This document shows, piece after piece, positions 25,804-35,913 of a stretch of 64,000 nucleotides of DNA. The DNA lies in the NCBI RefSeq assembly GCF_005280255.1, contig NZ_CP040018.1:4898001-4962000 (forward strand), given 5' to 3'. The notes under the pieces are model-generated. The model was not told the origin of the DNA, did no database searches, and saw nothing but the letters and a program-made list of their open reading frames with translations. The DNA comes from Arthrobacter sp. 24S4-2 (GTDB lineage Bacteria; Actinomycetota; Actinomycetes; Actinomycetales; Micrococcaceae). Within the stretch, counting starts at the first letter, position 1, and each line of letters begins with the position of its first letter. The position numbers and the translations under genes are program-made.

Positions 25804-27139
25804 AGAAACCTTTGACCTCGTCATCCGGGGCCAGCGCATCCTCACCACGGCCGGCATCGCAGCCCGTGAAGTGGGCGTGCGCGGCGGCAAGATCGTGGCC
25901 ATCGAGCCGCTGGGCAACGGCCTTTCCGGCGCCGAAGTGATTGAGCTCGCCGACGACGAAACCCTCCTTCCCGGCCTGGTGGACACGCACGTCCACGTCA
26001 ACGAGCCCGGCCGCACCGAGTGGGAGGGCTTCGCGTCCGCCACCCGCGCCGCCGCAGCCGGCGGCGTGACCACCATCATCGACATGCCGCTGAACTCCAT
26101 CCCGCCCACCACCACCGTGGAAGGCCTCAAGCTCAAGCGCGAGGTGGCCGAGGACCAGGCGTTCGTTGACGTCGGGTTCTGGGGCGGCGCCGTGCCCGGC
26201 AACAAGTCCGAACTGCGCGGCCTGCACGACGAGGGCGTGTTCGGCTTCAAGTGCTTCCTGTTGCATTCCGGCGTGGACGAGTTCCCGCATCTGGAAGCGG
26301 ACGAGATGGAAGAGGACATGGCCGAGCTCAAGTCCTTCGATTCGCTCATGATCGTCCACGCCGAGGACTCCCACGCGATTGACCGCGCACCGCACCCCGG
26401 CGGCGACCACTACTCCACCTTCCTGGCTTCCCGCCCCCGCGGCGCCGAGAACAAGGCCATCGCGGAGGTGATCGAGCGGGCCCGCTGGACCGGAGCCCGC
26501 GCCCACATCCTGCACCTCTCCTCCTCGGACGCGCTGCCCATGATCGCGTCCGCCAAGCGCGACGGCGTCCACCTCACCGTGGAGACCTGCCCGCACTACC
26601 TCACGCTGATGGCCGAGGAAATCCCCGACGGCGCCACCGCCTACAAGTGCTGCCCGCCCATCCGCGAGGCCTCCAACCGCGAGCTGCTGTGGAAGGGCCT
26701 GGAGGACGGCACCATCGACTGCATCGTCTCCGACCACTCCCCCTCGACGCTTGACCTGAAGGACCTGGAAAACGGCGACTTCGCTGTGGCCTGGGGCGGC
26801 GTCTCCTCGCTGCAGCTGGGCCTGTCGCTGATCTGGACCGAAGCCCGGCACCGCGGCATCCCGCTGGAGCAGGTGGTTTCCTGGATGGCCGAAAAGCCCG
26901 CCGCACTGGCACGCCTCTCCAACAAGGGCCAGCTGGCACTCGGGTACGACGCCGATTTCTCCGTCTTCGCACCGGACGAGGCCTTCGTGGTGGACGTCTC
27001 CAAGCTCAAGCACAAGAACCCCATCACGCCGTACGACGGCAAGGCACTCTCCGGCGTGGTCCGCAAGACATTCCTGCGCGGACATGTAGTGGACGGCCAG
27101 ACCCCCAGCGGCAAGCTCATCCGCCGCGGCGGCGTCTGA
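25796..27139 (+). CDS. allB: Allantoinase (cyclic amidohydrolase)
   Basis: 447 residues from ATG 25796 (MSEETFDLVIRGQRILTTAG). Metal-site elements are complete: GLVDTHVHVNEPGRTEWEGF (HxH), the carboxylated Lys in GFKCFLLHSG, His in MIVHAEDSH, His in AHILHLSSSD, and Asp in CIVSDHSPS. Allantoinase opens allantoin to allantoate in the cytoplasm. Its start is inside glxK, tying purine ring breakdown to glyoxylate use. Allantoicase and ureidoglycolate genes are not in this window. Confidence 0.92.
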   Translation: MSEETFDLVIRGQRILTTAGIAAREVGVRGGKIVAIEPLGNGLSGAEVIELADDETLLPGLVDTHVHVNEPGRTEWEGFASATRAAAAGGVTTIIDMPLNSIPPTTTVEGLKLKREVAEDQAFVDVGFWGGAVPGNKSELRGLHDEGVFGFKCFLLHSGVDEFPHLEADEMEEDMAELKSFDSLMIVHAEDSHAIDRAPHPGGDHYSTFLASRPRGAENKAIAEVIERARWTGARAHILHLSSSDALPMIASAKRDGVHLTVETCPHYLTLMAEEIPDGATAYKCCPPIREASNRELLWKGLEDGTIDCIVSDHSPSTLDLKDLENGDFAVAWGGVSSLQLGLSLIWTEARHRGIPLEQVVSWMAEKPAALARLSNKGQLALGYDADFSVFAPDEAFVVDVSKLKHKNPITPYDGKALSGVVRKTFLRGHVVDGQTPSGKLIRRGGV

Positions 27140-27150
27140 GGCACCACGCC

Positions 27151-27852
27151 ATGGCTGTCCAGGTACATTCCCCGCGCGGCATATGCGCGACGCGTCCGGC
27201 GCTGGCGAAGCCCGCATCGGCGGGTCCTGCGTTGAAGGCCCATGGCCTGGCCGTCTGGGTGACCCTGGACGGCGATGAGGACATCGATGACGCCGTGATG
27301 GCGCGCGCCGCGGAACTATTGCTGGCGCGCGCACTGAAGATTGCTCCGGAGGCGGAAGTCCACGTCTGGCCCGCCGCCGGAGCTGCAACCTCCGCTGCCC
27401 ACGCTGCCCCGCCGGGGGGACCGCACGGGCCAGCAGGCAGCGGAACCCAGGGGCCGTCGTCGTCCGTTCCGGAGGACTCCCCGGAGGACGACGACGGCGC
27501 AACCCACCTCCCGCCGCTGGCCGGACCCGCCAGCCTGGTGTCGGTGGATCTTGCCGCCGGCGAAGTGCAACTGGACGGACAGCCCGTGCCGCTGACCGGA
27601 GTCGAGTTCAAGCTCCTGCGCTATCTCGTGGAGAATTGTTCGCGGGCCATCAGCCGGGAAGAGCTTCGGCTGTTCCTGGAATCGTTCGATTCCCCGGCGG
27701 CGGCCTCCCGTTCCATCGATGTGTACGTGGGCCGGGTGCGGCGGAAGTTGCGGGGCGGCCGGCATGCGATCGCCACGGTGCGCGGCGGCGGCTACCAATT
27801 CGTCCCGGGCCCGCATGCCAAAGTGCGCGGGCCTGCGGAATACTGCATCTGA
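27151..27852 (+). CDS. Lone winged-helix (OmpR/PhoB-type) DNA-binding protein
   Basis: 233 residues. The C-terminal ~95 residues are a clear trans_reg_C winged helix: EVQLDGQPVPLTGVEFKLLR, NCSRAISREELRLFLESFD, SRSIDVYVGRVRRKL and VRGGGYQFVPG. The N-terminal half has no response-regulator receiver (no Asp phosphorylation site in a CheY-like fold). It is a short alpha/beta segment (AVWVTLDGDEDIDDAVMARA) followed by a Gly/Pro/Ser-rich linker. It follows allB by 11 bases, so it is probably transcribed with the operon and may regulate it. Confidence 0.8.
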   Translation: MAVQVHSPRGICATRPALAKPASAGPALKAHGLAVWVTLDGDEDIDDAVMARAAELLLARALKIAPEAEVHVWPAAGAATSAAHAAPPGGPHGPAGSGTQGPSSSVPEDSPEDDDGATHLPPLAGPASLVSVDLAAGEVQLDGQPVPLTGVEFKLLRYLVENCSRAISREELRLFLESFDSPAAASRSIDVYVGRVRRKLRGGRHAIATVRGGGYQFVPGPHAKVRGPAEYCI

Positions 27853-27927
27853 ACCCGTGGTTGTTTCAGTAGAAGCCGACCCAGTACTCATCGCTTTTGT
27901 CAGTAATCAGACTCCCGAAGGATCATC

Positions 27928-28407
27928 ATGAGCCCCACTCTGACCACCAAGCTCCAGCCCGGAACCCAGGCGCCGGACTTCACCCTGCCGGACGCCCAGG
28001 GCAAGCCGACGTCATTGGCTGACTACCGCGGCAAGAACGTCATCGTCTACTTCTACCCGGAAGCGGCCACACCCGGCTGCACCACCGAGGCCTGCGACTT
28101 CCGCGACAGCCTCGAGTCCCTGAAGGGCTCCGGCTACGAGGTCCTGGGCGTCTCCCCCGACGCCCCCGAGAAGCTGGCCCACTTCACCGGCGACTTCGCC
28201 CTGACCTTCCCGCTCCTGGCCGACGAGGACCACTCCGTGGCACTGTCCTACGGCGCGTGGGGCGAAAAGCTGCGGGACGGCGAAGTCACCGAGGGCATCG
28301 TCCGCTCCACCGTGGTGCTGGACCCCGAAGGCAAAGTGAAGTTGGCCCAGTACCAGGTCAAGGCGCAGGGCCACGTGGCAGCGCTGAAGGAAACCCTCGG
28401 CCTCTAG
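27928..28407 (+). CDS. bcp: Thioredoxin-dependent thiol peroxidase (BCP/PrxQ)
   Basis: 159 residues. The peroxidatic cysteine lies in EAATPGCTTEACDFRD and the second, resolving cysteine five residues on, as in intramolecular-disulfide BCP/PrxQ enzymes. GVSPDAPEKLAHFTGDFALTFPLLADEDH and RSTVVLDPEGKV match the family. It reduces H2O2 and organic peroxides using thioredoxin. It has its own ribosome site (GAAGGATCATC) and a very strong hairpin terminator immediately downstream. Confidence 0.93.
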   Translation: MSPTLTTKLQPGTQAPDFTLPDAQGKPTSLADYRGKNVIVYFYPEAATPGCTTEACDFRDSLESLKGSGYEVLGVSPDAPEKLAHFTGDFALTFPLLADEDHSVALSYGAWGEKLRDGEVTEGIVRSTVVLDPEGKVKLAQYQVKAQGHVAALKETLGL

Positions 28408-28408
28408 G

Positions 28409-28609
28409 ACGCTCTCTCACCTTTTGCACGATTTGGGTTGACGCTCTCTCACTTCCCGCGCGATTCGGGCCGACGCTCTCTCACCTTTCGCAACAAAAGC
28501 CGGAACGCTCTCTCACCGTGGTGAGAGAGCGTTCCGGCTTTTCCTGTATGTAGTGAGAGAGCGTCCCGGATTAAGCGGCGGGAAGTGAGAGAGCGTCGTC
28601 TGGTGGATC
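28409..28609. repeat. Palindromic intergenic repeat cluster, locus 1
   Basis: Seven copies of ACGCTCTCTCAC or its complement fill the bcp/puuE-like spacer. Direct copies lie near 28409, 28441, 28473 and 28505, about 32 bases apart. Complementary copies GTGAGAGAGCGT lie near 28521, 28553 and 28585, again about 32 apart. The central direct and inverted copies form the hairpin listed separately. The same element occurs at 32.9 and 42.8 kb. Confidence 0.85.
28495..28542. terminator. Repeat-derived bidirectional hairpin terminator
   Basis: A perfect 22-bp arm AAAAGCCGGAACGCTCTCTC plus AC (28495-28516) pairs with its complement at 28521-28542, with a 4-base loop. It begins with AAAA and ends with TTTT, so it can terminate transcription from bcp (plus) and from the puuE-like gene (minus). 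Confidence 0.85.
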
Positions 28610-28627
28610 AGCTGTGTGACAGGCCGG

Positions 28628-29614
28628 TCAGGAGGCCCATCCGGACGGGCCGGCGGCAAGCTCGGTTTGGCGGACCTCTGCTGGCCGTAAGCTGGCCGGA
28701 GTGAAACAGGCGCCGGCGTCGGGAAAGCCCGGAACCACAATGCGGGCGTGGCTCTGGACTTCGGTCACGGTGTCCCGGGTGTGCTCAGCGATTTTGGCCA
28801 TGGTGGTGACCCACATTCCGTCCATGGCCTTGACCCGGCTGATCAGCTGTTCCAGTGCCACCGCCTTGGAGGGCCGGCCGGAGATAAACGGGTGGTTGGT
28901 CAGCACGAAGCAGCTTCCGGCGGCGTGGTGCGCCTCCGCTTCGAGCGTCCACATTTCCAGGACCTTTGCGGGGCTTTCGATAACTCCGCTTCCGGTCACC
29001 CCGGGGTAGAAGGCGTACTGCTCCCAGTCGTCGAGCGCCCAGTCGACCGGGATTTCAACCAAGTCCCTGGGGTCGCCGTCGGCGACGCTGAAGCGGTAGG
29101 GGGCGTCGCCGTCGAGCAGGCTTGAGTCGTAGAGGAAGCCGCGGTCCGCCAGGAGGGCCGGCGAGTGCCAGTTCAGCTCCCACCAGGGGGCCCGGTAGCC
29201 AACCGGCCGCACGCCAGCGACCTTGGCCAGTGCTTCCAGCCCCCGGTCGATGTACCGTGCCTCTGTGGCGGCATCGATGCCCTGCATGGGTTCGTGCAGA
29301 TAGCCGTGGTGGGCGACCTCATGGCCGGCGTCAACGATCCGGCGCACCACGTCGGGGTAGCTTTCGGCGGTGAAGCCGGGGATGAAGAAGGTGGCCGGGA
29401 TGTCCTGGCGCTGCAGGATCTGCAGCAGCCGCGGCACCGCAACCTTGGGCCCGTAGGACTGGTGGGTCATGAGGGACATGCGGCGTGTGCTGGTGGGGTC
29501 GTGGGCGATGGTGCAGGATTCCGCGTCAACATCGAAGGTGAAGGAGGCGGCCGCCCGGTATCCTTCGGGCCAGGTGATGGGATGGGCAGAATCCGGGAAT
29601 ACGGGGAAGTCCAT
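28628..29614 (-). CDS. Polysaccharide-deacetylase-family hydrolase, PuuE-like allantoinase candidate
   Basis: 328 residues. A NodB-type deacetylase barrel is visible: the first motif Asp pair is in ASFTFDVDAES, the metal His in DAGHEVAHHGYLHEP (HxxxxH), then PVGYRAPWWELNWH (the R-x-P-x-W motif) and LTNHPFISGRP. This long version resembles PuuE and related cyclic-imidase or peptidoglycan enzymes. It is the second gene after an NCS1 nucleobase permease (14 bases) and next to a PucR regulator, so a purine or hydantoin ring substrate is more likely than a polysaccharide. True specificity is not proven. Confidence 0.75.
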   Translation of the reverse strand: MDFPVFPDSAHPITWPEGYRAAASFTFDVDAESCTIAHDPTSTRRMSLMTHQSYGPKVAVPRLLQILQRQDIPATFFIPGFTAESYPDVVRRIVDAGHEVAHHGYLHEPMQGIDAATEARYIDRGLEALAKVAGVRPVGYRAPWWELNWHSPALLADRGFLYDSSLLDGDAPYRFSVADGDPRDLVEIPVDWALDDWEQYAFYPGVTGSGVIESPAKVLEMWTLEAEAHHAAGSCFVLTNHPFISGRPSKAVALEQLISRVKAMDGMWVTTMAKIAEHTRDTVTEVQSHARIVVPGFPDAGACFTPASLRPAEVRQTELAAGPSGWAS

Positions 29615-29628
29615 GGTCCGGTTCCTTT

Positions 29629-31149
29629 CTAGCGGGAGACGGCGGTTGCTGAGGGACTGGCTACTGTCTCCGGGACGGCTGCCGGGACGGGCTGCGATCC
29701 GTCACTGACCAGAAACCTGCGGTGGACCCGGGGGCCCAGGACGGCGTAGCACGCTGCGCTGCTGGCTCCGCCGGCGAGCCAGGAGAGGTCCCAGCCGCCC
29801 AGGGCCACGGCGATGGGGCCCTGCATGATCGGAATCAGGCCGTACATGAACAGCCAAGTGGCGAAGATGCCGACCAGGAGGGACACGACGCCGGCCCAGT
29901 TGACGCCGGGGAGGCGCTTGGTGCCCACGCCGTCGAACAGCCGTGCCGTGTCATCAGGCCAGCGCTTCTCGATCCAAAAGTAGTGGACCAGCATAACGCC
30001 GCCCCATGCGGCCACCCAGGCGACCAGGCCGATCAGCCAGGCATCGAGGACCGACGCAAAATCTTCCTGGAAGATGAAGAAGACGACGGCGGCCAGCGAG
30101 AAGACGCCGACGAAGAGGTTCAGTCTGCGCCTGCTGATGGAGATGTCCAGCGCCTGTGTAGCGACGGAGAAGGTGTAGATGTTGAGGATGTTGGTGGCAA
30201 TGGGGCCGTGGAGCACCATAAGCAGCACGGGGAGGGCCAGCGCACCGAAGTTCTGAACGATGAGTTTGCCGGGGTCGATTTCACCCGTGTTGGTGGCCAG
30301 GCTGGCACCGAGGACGCCCAGCCAGACGACGGGGATGAACTGGCCAAGGACCGAGGCGAGGTAGACCTTGCGCTTGGGCACCGTGGTGCTGACGAAGCGG
30401 GAGTAGTCGGCGGCGTAGGTGAACCAGGTGATGCCCCAGCCGATGCCGATGGCCGTCATGACCGCGCTCATGGCCGCGATTCGTTCCGATCCTTCCAGGA
30501 TGTGACCAGCGGGGCCCGCGTAGGTCCAGTTGATCTTCATGCCAAACCAGGCCACTGCCGACATCACGGCAAGGATGAGGATGGTGGGCGGCACAGTCCA
30601 CTTTTCGAACGCCGCGATCGCCTTGTAGCCGAACCAGGCGATGGCAACCTGGACCGCCATAATGAAGGTGGCGATGCCTATCTTCCACGCGTAGTTATGC
30701 GCTTCCGGGTCAACCCACCCGAGGGTCCCGAACAAAGCCATCACCAGGTCCAAGATGATCCAGGTGTTGACCGCACACCAACCGATCACCAGGAGCGCCT
30801 GGATGGATGCCGGCAGGTAATTTCCGCGGCGGCCGAAGGCTGCGCGGGCGAGCACCATGCCGGTGGCTCCTGTCTTCTGGCCCAGCAGAACAAAGCAGCC
30901 GAAGAGCAGCATCCCGATCAGGTTCCCCAAAACCAGAACGGTGACGGTATCGGCAAAGCCCAGGCCGAGCTGGATGCCCAGCGCTCCGAGGACCCAGTTG
31001 ATCGGGGCCAGGTTGGCACCGGCCCAGATCCAGAACTGGCCGGAAACCTTACGGGTGCGCTGGGATTCGGGGATGGGTTGGAGCCACGCTTCGTGGTCTT
31101 CGCCGGCCGCGGACGCTTGTCCGGCCGGGGCAGTGGAGTTGTTGTGCAC
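29629..31149 (-). CDS. NCS1 family nucleobase/allantoin:cation symporter
   Basis: 506 residues with about twelve membrane helices. Family marks: a cytosolic head with EAWLQPIPESQRT, WIWAGANLAPINWVLGALGI (helix 1), KTGATGMVLARAAFGRRGNY, and WVAAWGGVMLVHYFW near helix 10. It imports cytosine, uracil, allantoin or a hydantoin with Na+ or H+. It is transcribed divergently from pucR and heads an operon with the PuuE-like hydrolase. Substrate within the family cannot be chosen from sequence alone. Confidence 0.9.
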   Translation of the reverse strand: MHNNSTAPAGQASAAGEDHEAWLQPIPESQRTRKVSGQFWIWAGANLAPINWVLGALGIQLGLGFADTVTVLVLGNLIGMLLFGCFVLLGQKTGATGMVLARAAFGRRGNYLPASIQALLVIGWCAVNTWIILDLVMALFGTLGWVDPEAHNYAWKIGIATFIMAVQVAIAWFGYKAIAAFEKWTVPPTILILAVMSAVAWFGMKINWTYAGPAGHILEGSERIAAMSAVMTAIGIGWGITWFTYAADYSRFVSTTVPKRKVYLASVLGQFIPVVWLGVLGASLATNTGEIDPGKLIVQNFGALALPVLLMVLHGPIATNILNIYTFSVATQALDISISRRRLNLFVGVFSLAAVVFFIFQEDFASVLDAWLIGLVAWVAAWGGVMLVHYFWIEKRWPDDTARLFDGVGTKRLPGVNWAGVVSLLVGIFATWLFMYGLIPIMQGPIAVALGGWDLSWLAGGASSAACYAVLGPRVHRRFLVSDGSQPVPAAVPETVASPSATAVSR

Positions 31150-31180
31150 GTGGGGCCTCCGTAGGGGGAAAGGGATAACC

Positions 31181-31224
31181 CAAGATTATGTGTCGCAGAC
31201 CACACCCAACAAGATACTATGTGT
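31181..31224. promoter_or_regulatory. Candidate operator pair in the pucR/permease spacer
   Basis: CAAGATTATGTGT (31181-31193) and CAAGATACTATGTGT (31210-31224) are near-identical direct elements in the divergent spacer. They are AT-rich compared with the surroundings and well placed to bind a PucR dimer controlling both directions. Confidence 0.4.
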
Positions 31225-31257
31225 ACAACACAACGCCCATCCATGTTACGGATCGTC

Positions 31258-32880
31258 ATGCCTGTATTGCTCACCGAAGTGCTGAAACATCCCACCCTCA
31301 CGGCCGCCGATCCCGTGATCCGCGCCGGGGCGGTTGCAGCGGCGGGTACGCAGCTGCGCTGGGTCCATTCCAGTGAGGTGCTGGACATTGCACCGCTACT
31401 TAGCGGCGGCGAACTGCTTCTCACCGGCGGCGACGCCCTGGTCTCGGCCACAGACGGGCGACGCGTAGATTACATCCGGCAGCTGGCTGAGCGCGGCATC
31501 GGCGCCCTGGCCGTGGAGACGGGCCATACCCTCCCGTCACTTCCGTCCTCGATGATCCGGGCCGCGGAGGAAGCAGGGCTGCCCCTCATTGAATTCCGCA
31601 AAGTGGTGCCGTTCGTGGGCATCATGCAGGCCATCAACTCGATGCTGGTCAGCGAATCGGTTGCACACCTGCGCCGCGCGGACGAGGCCAGCCACGCCAT
31701 GGCCGTCGAGCTGGCCCACGGGAGCAGCCTGGACCGGATTCTTGCCGTGCTGGCCGGAATCATTGACGCGACCCTGGAGCTCTCGTCGGTGTCCGGCGTG
31801 ACGCTGGGAAGCGCCGGCCCGGATAGCGACGGTTCGAACCCGGCGGACGGTTCCGCTCCCCGGAACGAGCCGGGGCAGGCAGCCGGTTCCGCTCCGGCAG
31901 CCGGTTCCGTTCCCCGGGAAGAGGGGCAGGCAGCCGGGCCGGGCGCTGACGGAACTCTGATCAATATCGATGTACCCGTCCGCGGCGTGCCGTCCGCGAG
32001 GCTGGTGATCAATGTTCCCGCCCACAGCGACGTCAACCTGGCGCGCGTTGCCGGCGGCCGCTGCGTTGACATCCTGTCGCTGGCGCTGCTGCAACGCATG
32101 CCGCCCGGGCTGAAAGAGGTGGCAGGCACGGCACTGCTCCGTGCTGTCAGCTCCGGCAGCCAGCCCTGGCGGCTCAAACAGCTCTCCCCCGCAGCCGGGA
32201 TCCCGGCCTCCGCAACGGTGGTCGCCGTCGTCGTCAGGACGTCCACGTCCCAGCAGATGCGGGCGGCAATGGACAAGATCCTGAAGCGTTCTGCCCAGCA
32301 GAGCGCCAGCTACGTAGACAATTCAGAGCTTCTGGCCCTCGCCGCGTTGCCTTTTGACGGCGCCCTAGCCGCCCGTGCGGAACTCGTCGCCGCCTTACAG
32401 GAGCTCCCCGTGGAGGTCGGAACCATGACGGCGGTGGGCCCTTTGGCGGCCGGGATCGAAAACGCGCCGTGGTCGCTCTCGGAGGCGAAATGCGCCCTGG
32501 ATCTGGCCCTGAACGGATCACTCCGCTTGGCGGCGCGGCCGTCGTCGGAAGCTGCAGGCGTGGTGGTCGACGTCGAAGAACTCGCCGTGGAGCGGTTGGC
32601 CGCGCAGCACCTGGAGCAGGGGGCGCGGCAGGACTACGTGCAACAGCAACTGGGCCGCCTACTTGAACACGACGAGCGGCGCAACTCCCAGCTGCTGACC
32701 ACGTTGTCGGTCTGGCTCGACTCCGGCTGCAACACGGCGCAGGCCGCCAGGGAATTGCACGTGGAGCGGCAGTCGATGCATCACCGGCTGCAGCGGATTT
32801 TTGACTTGTGCGGAGGGGATCCGCGCGGGACGGGCCGGCTCGTGGCCCTGCATCTGGCCACCCGGCTGGCCGGCATGTAG
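31258..32880 (+). CDS. PucR family transcriptional regulator
   Basis: About 540 residues. The N-terminal PucR sensor domain begins VLLTEVLKHPTLTAADPVIR and includes the conserved GGELLLTGGDAL and AGLPLIEFRKVVPFVGIMQA. A low-complexity insert follows (residues ~190-240, repeats of AAGSAP/AAGSVP). The C-terminal HTH_30 is DSGCNTAQAARELHVERQSM then HHRLQRIFDLCGGD. PucR proteins activate purine-degradation or transport genes in response to ureide metabolites; the divergent NCS1 permease is the obvious target. I prefer the ATG at 31258 (MPVLLTEVLK); 31243 and 31219 are possible. The spacer after the gene carries repeat locus 2. Confidence 0.9.
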   Translation: MPVLLTEVLKHPTLTAADPVIRAGAVAAAGTQLRWVHSSEVLDIAPLLSGGELLLTGGDALVSATDGRRVDYIRQLAERGIGALAVETGHTLPSLPSSMIRAAEEAGLPLIEFRKVVPFVGIMQAINSMLVSESVAHLRRADEASHAMAVELAHGSSLDRILAVLAGIIDATLELSSVSGVTLGSAGPDSDGSNPADGSAPRNEPGQAAGSAPAAGSVPREEGQAAGPGADGTLINIDVPVRGVPSARLVINVPAHSDVNLARVAGGRCVDILSLALLQRMPPGLKEVAGTALLRAVSSGSQPWRLKQLSPAAGIPASATVVAVVVRTSTSQQMRAAMDKILKRSAQQSASYVDNSELLALAALPFDGALAARAELVAALQELPVEVGTMTAVGPLAAGIENAPWSLSEAKCALDLALNGSLRLAARPSSEAAGVVVDVEELAVERLAAQHLEQGARQDYVQQQLGRLLEHDERRNSQLLTTLSVWLDSGCNTAQAARELHVERQSMHHRLQRIFDLCGGDPRGTGRLVALHLATRLAGM

Positions 32881-32891
32881 CCCCGCCGGGA

Positions 32892-32999
32892 AGAACGCTC
32901 TCTTGCCTTTCGTACGAAAAACCGGGACGCTCTCTCACTTCCTTGGGGGAAGTGAGAGAGCGTCCCGGCTTAAGCGACCGGAAGTGAGAGAGCGTCCCG
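32892..32999. repeat. Palindromic intergenic repeat cluster, locus 2
   Basis: It holds one degenerate copy (ACGCTCTCTTGC near 32894), one direct copy, and two inverted copies of ACGCTCTCTCAC. The inner pair gives a perfect hairpin: CCGGGACGCTCTCTCACTTC plus C (32922-32942) against 32948-32968, loop TTGGG. It lies between two convergent genes (pucR and purU), again at 3' ends, and probably terminates both. Confidence 0.85.
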
Positions 33000-33004
33000 G
33001 TAGG

Positions 33005-33901
33005 TTAGCGGAGCACCACTGTCCTGTTGCCCTGCAGGATCACCCGGCCCTCGCAGTGCCAGCGCACCGCGTTGCTGAGCGCCTTGCACTCGGTGTCGCG
33101 GCCGGCGGCCACCAGGTCTTCCGGTCCGTAGGTGTGGTCCACCTCCACCGTCTGTTGGGAGATGATGGGCCCCTCGTCGAGCTCGCCGTTGACGTAGTGC
33201 GCCGTGGCACCCACGGTCTTCACGCCGCGCGCGTAGGCCTGGTGGTACGGCTTGGCGCCCTTGAAGCTGGGCAGGAACGAGTGGTGGATGTTGATGGCAC
33301 GCCCGTCCAGCTTGCGGGTGAGGCCGTCGCTGAGGACCTGCATGTAGCGGGCCAGCACCACGAGTTCGACGTCGAACTGGTCGATGAGCTCCAGCAGCCT
33401 GCCCTCCGCCTCCGGCTTGGTGGCGGCGGTGACGGGCACGTGGAAGAACGGGATGCCGTGCCATTCCACCAGCGTCTGATGGTCAGTGTGGTTGGAGACC
33501 ACGGCCACCACGTCAATGGGGAGTTCGCCGATCCTGGCGCGGAACAGCAGGTCGTTGAGGCAGTGTCCGAACTTGGACACCATGATCAGCACGCGGCGCT
33601 TGGAGCCGTGCGGTTCCAGCCGCCAGCTCATTCCGAAGCGTTCCGCCACGGGGGCAAAAGCGGCCCGCAGGGTGTCCGCGGTGGAGGCGTCGCCGTCGGA
33701 CGCGAAGTGCACCCGCATGAAGAAGTGCCCCTCGGAGCGTTCGCCGAACTGCTGGTTGTCGATGATGTCGCAGCCGTGTTCCAGCAGGAAGCCGGAGACG
33801 GCGTGGACGATGCCCGGCGACTCGCTGCAGTCCAAAGTCAGGACGTGCTCCACGGTGGTCGCCGGTTGAGAAAACGGGGTTTCAGTCTGAATGGCGGTCA
33901 T
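33005..33901 (-). CDS. purU: Formyltetrahydrofolate deformylase
   Basis: 298 residues. An N-terminal ACT domain (EHVLTLDCSESPGIVHAVSG to RFGMSWRLEP) is joined to a formyltransferase-like domain with catalytic Asn/His/Asp in INIHHSFLPSFKGAKPYHQA and GATAHYVNGELDEGPIISQ. It hydrolyses 10-formyl-THF to formate and THF, draining surplus C1 units from sarcosine oxidation. It is the last gene of the glyA-sox-sdaA-purU operon, 3 bases after sdaA. The ACT domain normally senses glycine and methionine. Confidence 0.93.
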   Translation of the reverse strand: MTAIQTETPFSQPATTVEHVLTLDCSESPGIVHAVSGFLLEHGCDIIDNQQFGERSEGHFFMRVHFASDGDASTADTLRAAFAPVAERFGMSWRLEPHGSKRRVLIMVSKFGHCLNDLLFRARIGELPIDVVAVVSNHTDHQTLVEWHGIPFFHVPVTAATKPEAEGRLLELIDQFDVELVVLARYMQVLSDGLTRKLDGRAINIHHSFLPSFKGAKPYHQAYARGVKTVGATAHYVNGELDEGPIISQQTVEVDHTYGPEDLVAAGRDTECKALSNAVRWHCEGRVILQGNRTVVLR

Positions 33902-33904
33902 GGC

Positions 33905-35277
<1,373 letters not shown>

Positions 35278-35278
<1 letters not shown>

Positions 35279-35913
35279 CAGGGCACCTCGGGGGAAGCGA
35301 ACTCCCTCATGGCGTCCAGGAGCCAGCGGCCCAGGAAGTCCGCGAACGAGGCCCGCGGGAACAGCCGGAAGCTGTCCTCGCCGGTCTTCAGCAGGGTGAC
35401 CGGGATGTTGCCCACCTCCGTGGTCAGGGCGGTCCCCGGGGTGAAGCTGCGGGGGTGCAGGTCAAGGGCGCAGCCCTTCTCCAGCACTGCCCGGGCGCGC
35501 GGGCCGGAGAGCTCGAAGGTGGTCCGGTTGGCGGAGAGGTCCACTACCTGGCCCGGGGCGTCGCCGAGGGCGGCCGTGAGCGAGCCGATGAGGTCGCCGC
35601 CCAGGGAGTCGTGGGCCTCTTCCGGGGCCACAACAAGGAACTCTGACGGGCCCAGCCAGAGGACGCTGAGGCCCTCCGTGCCGCTTACCTCGCCGCAGCG
35701 GGCCGGCAGGCCGCCGGCGACGGACGCGATCCGGGCGCCTTCCTCCGAGCCGGGGTCAACGCGGACGCCGGCCATGGTCTGGAACGGGCCCTCCTTGAGG
35801 ACCACCTTCCCTGCTATGGAGCCGGCGTCCAGTGCTGCGGCCAGGTGTGAGGCCGGGCTGCGGCGGATTTCCCGGAGTCCATTGATGCCTGTGAGTGCTG
35901 CGGTGTTAGCCAT
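35278..35913 (-). CDS. soxG: Sarcosine oxidase gamma subunit
   Basis: 211 residues from ATG 35913 (MANTAALTGINGLREIRRSP). It is related to the GcvT-like fold: LSVLWLGPSEFLVVAPEEAH, QVVDLSANRTTFELSGPRAR and PGTALTTEVGNIPVTLLKTG are typical of SoxG. It assists FMN and folate binding in the heterotetrameric enzyme. It overlaps soxA by 8 bases and sdaA by 1. Confidence 0.93.

Noticed and set aside
28409..28609. Regularly spaced short repeats resembling a CRISPR array
   Set aside because: The repeated word is only 12 bases, occurs in both orientations, the intervening segments are related, and no cas gene is near. It is a palindromic intergenic repeat instead.
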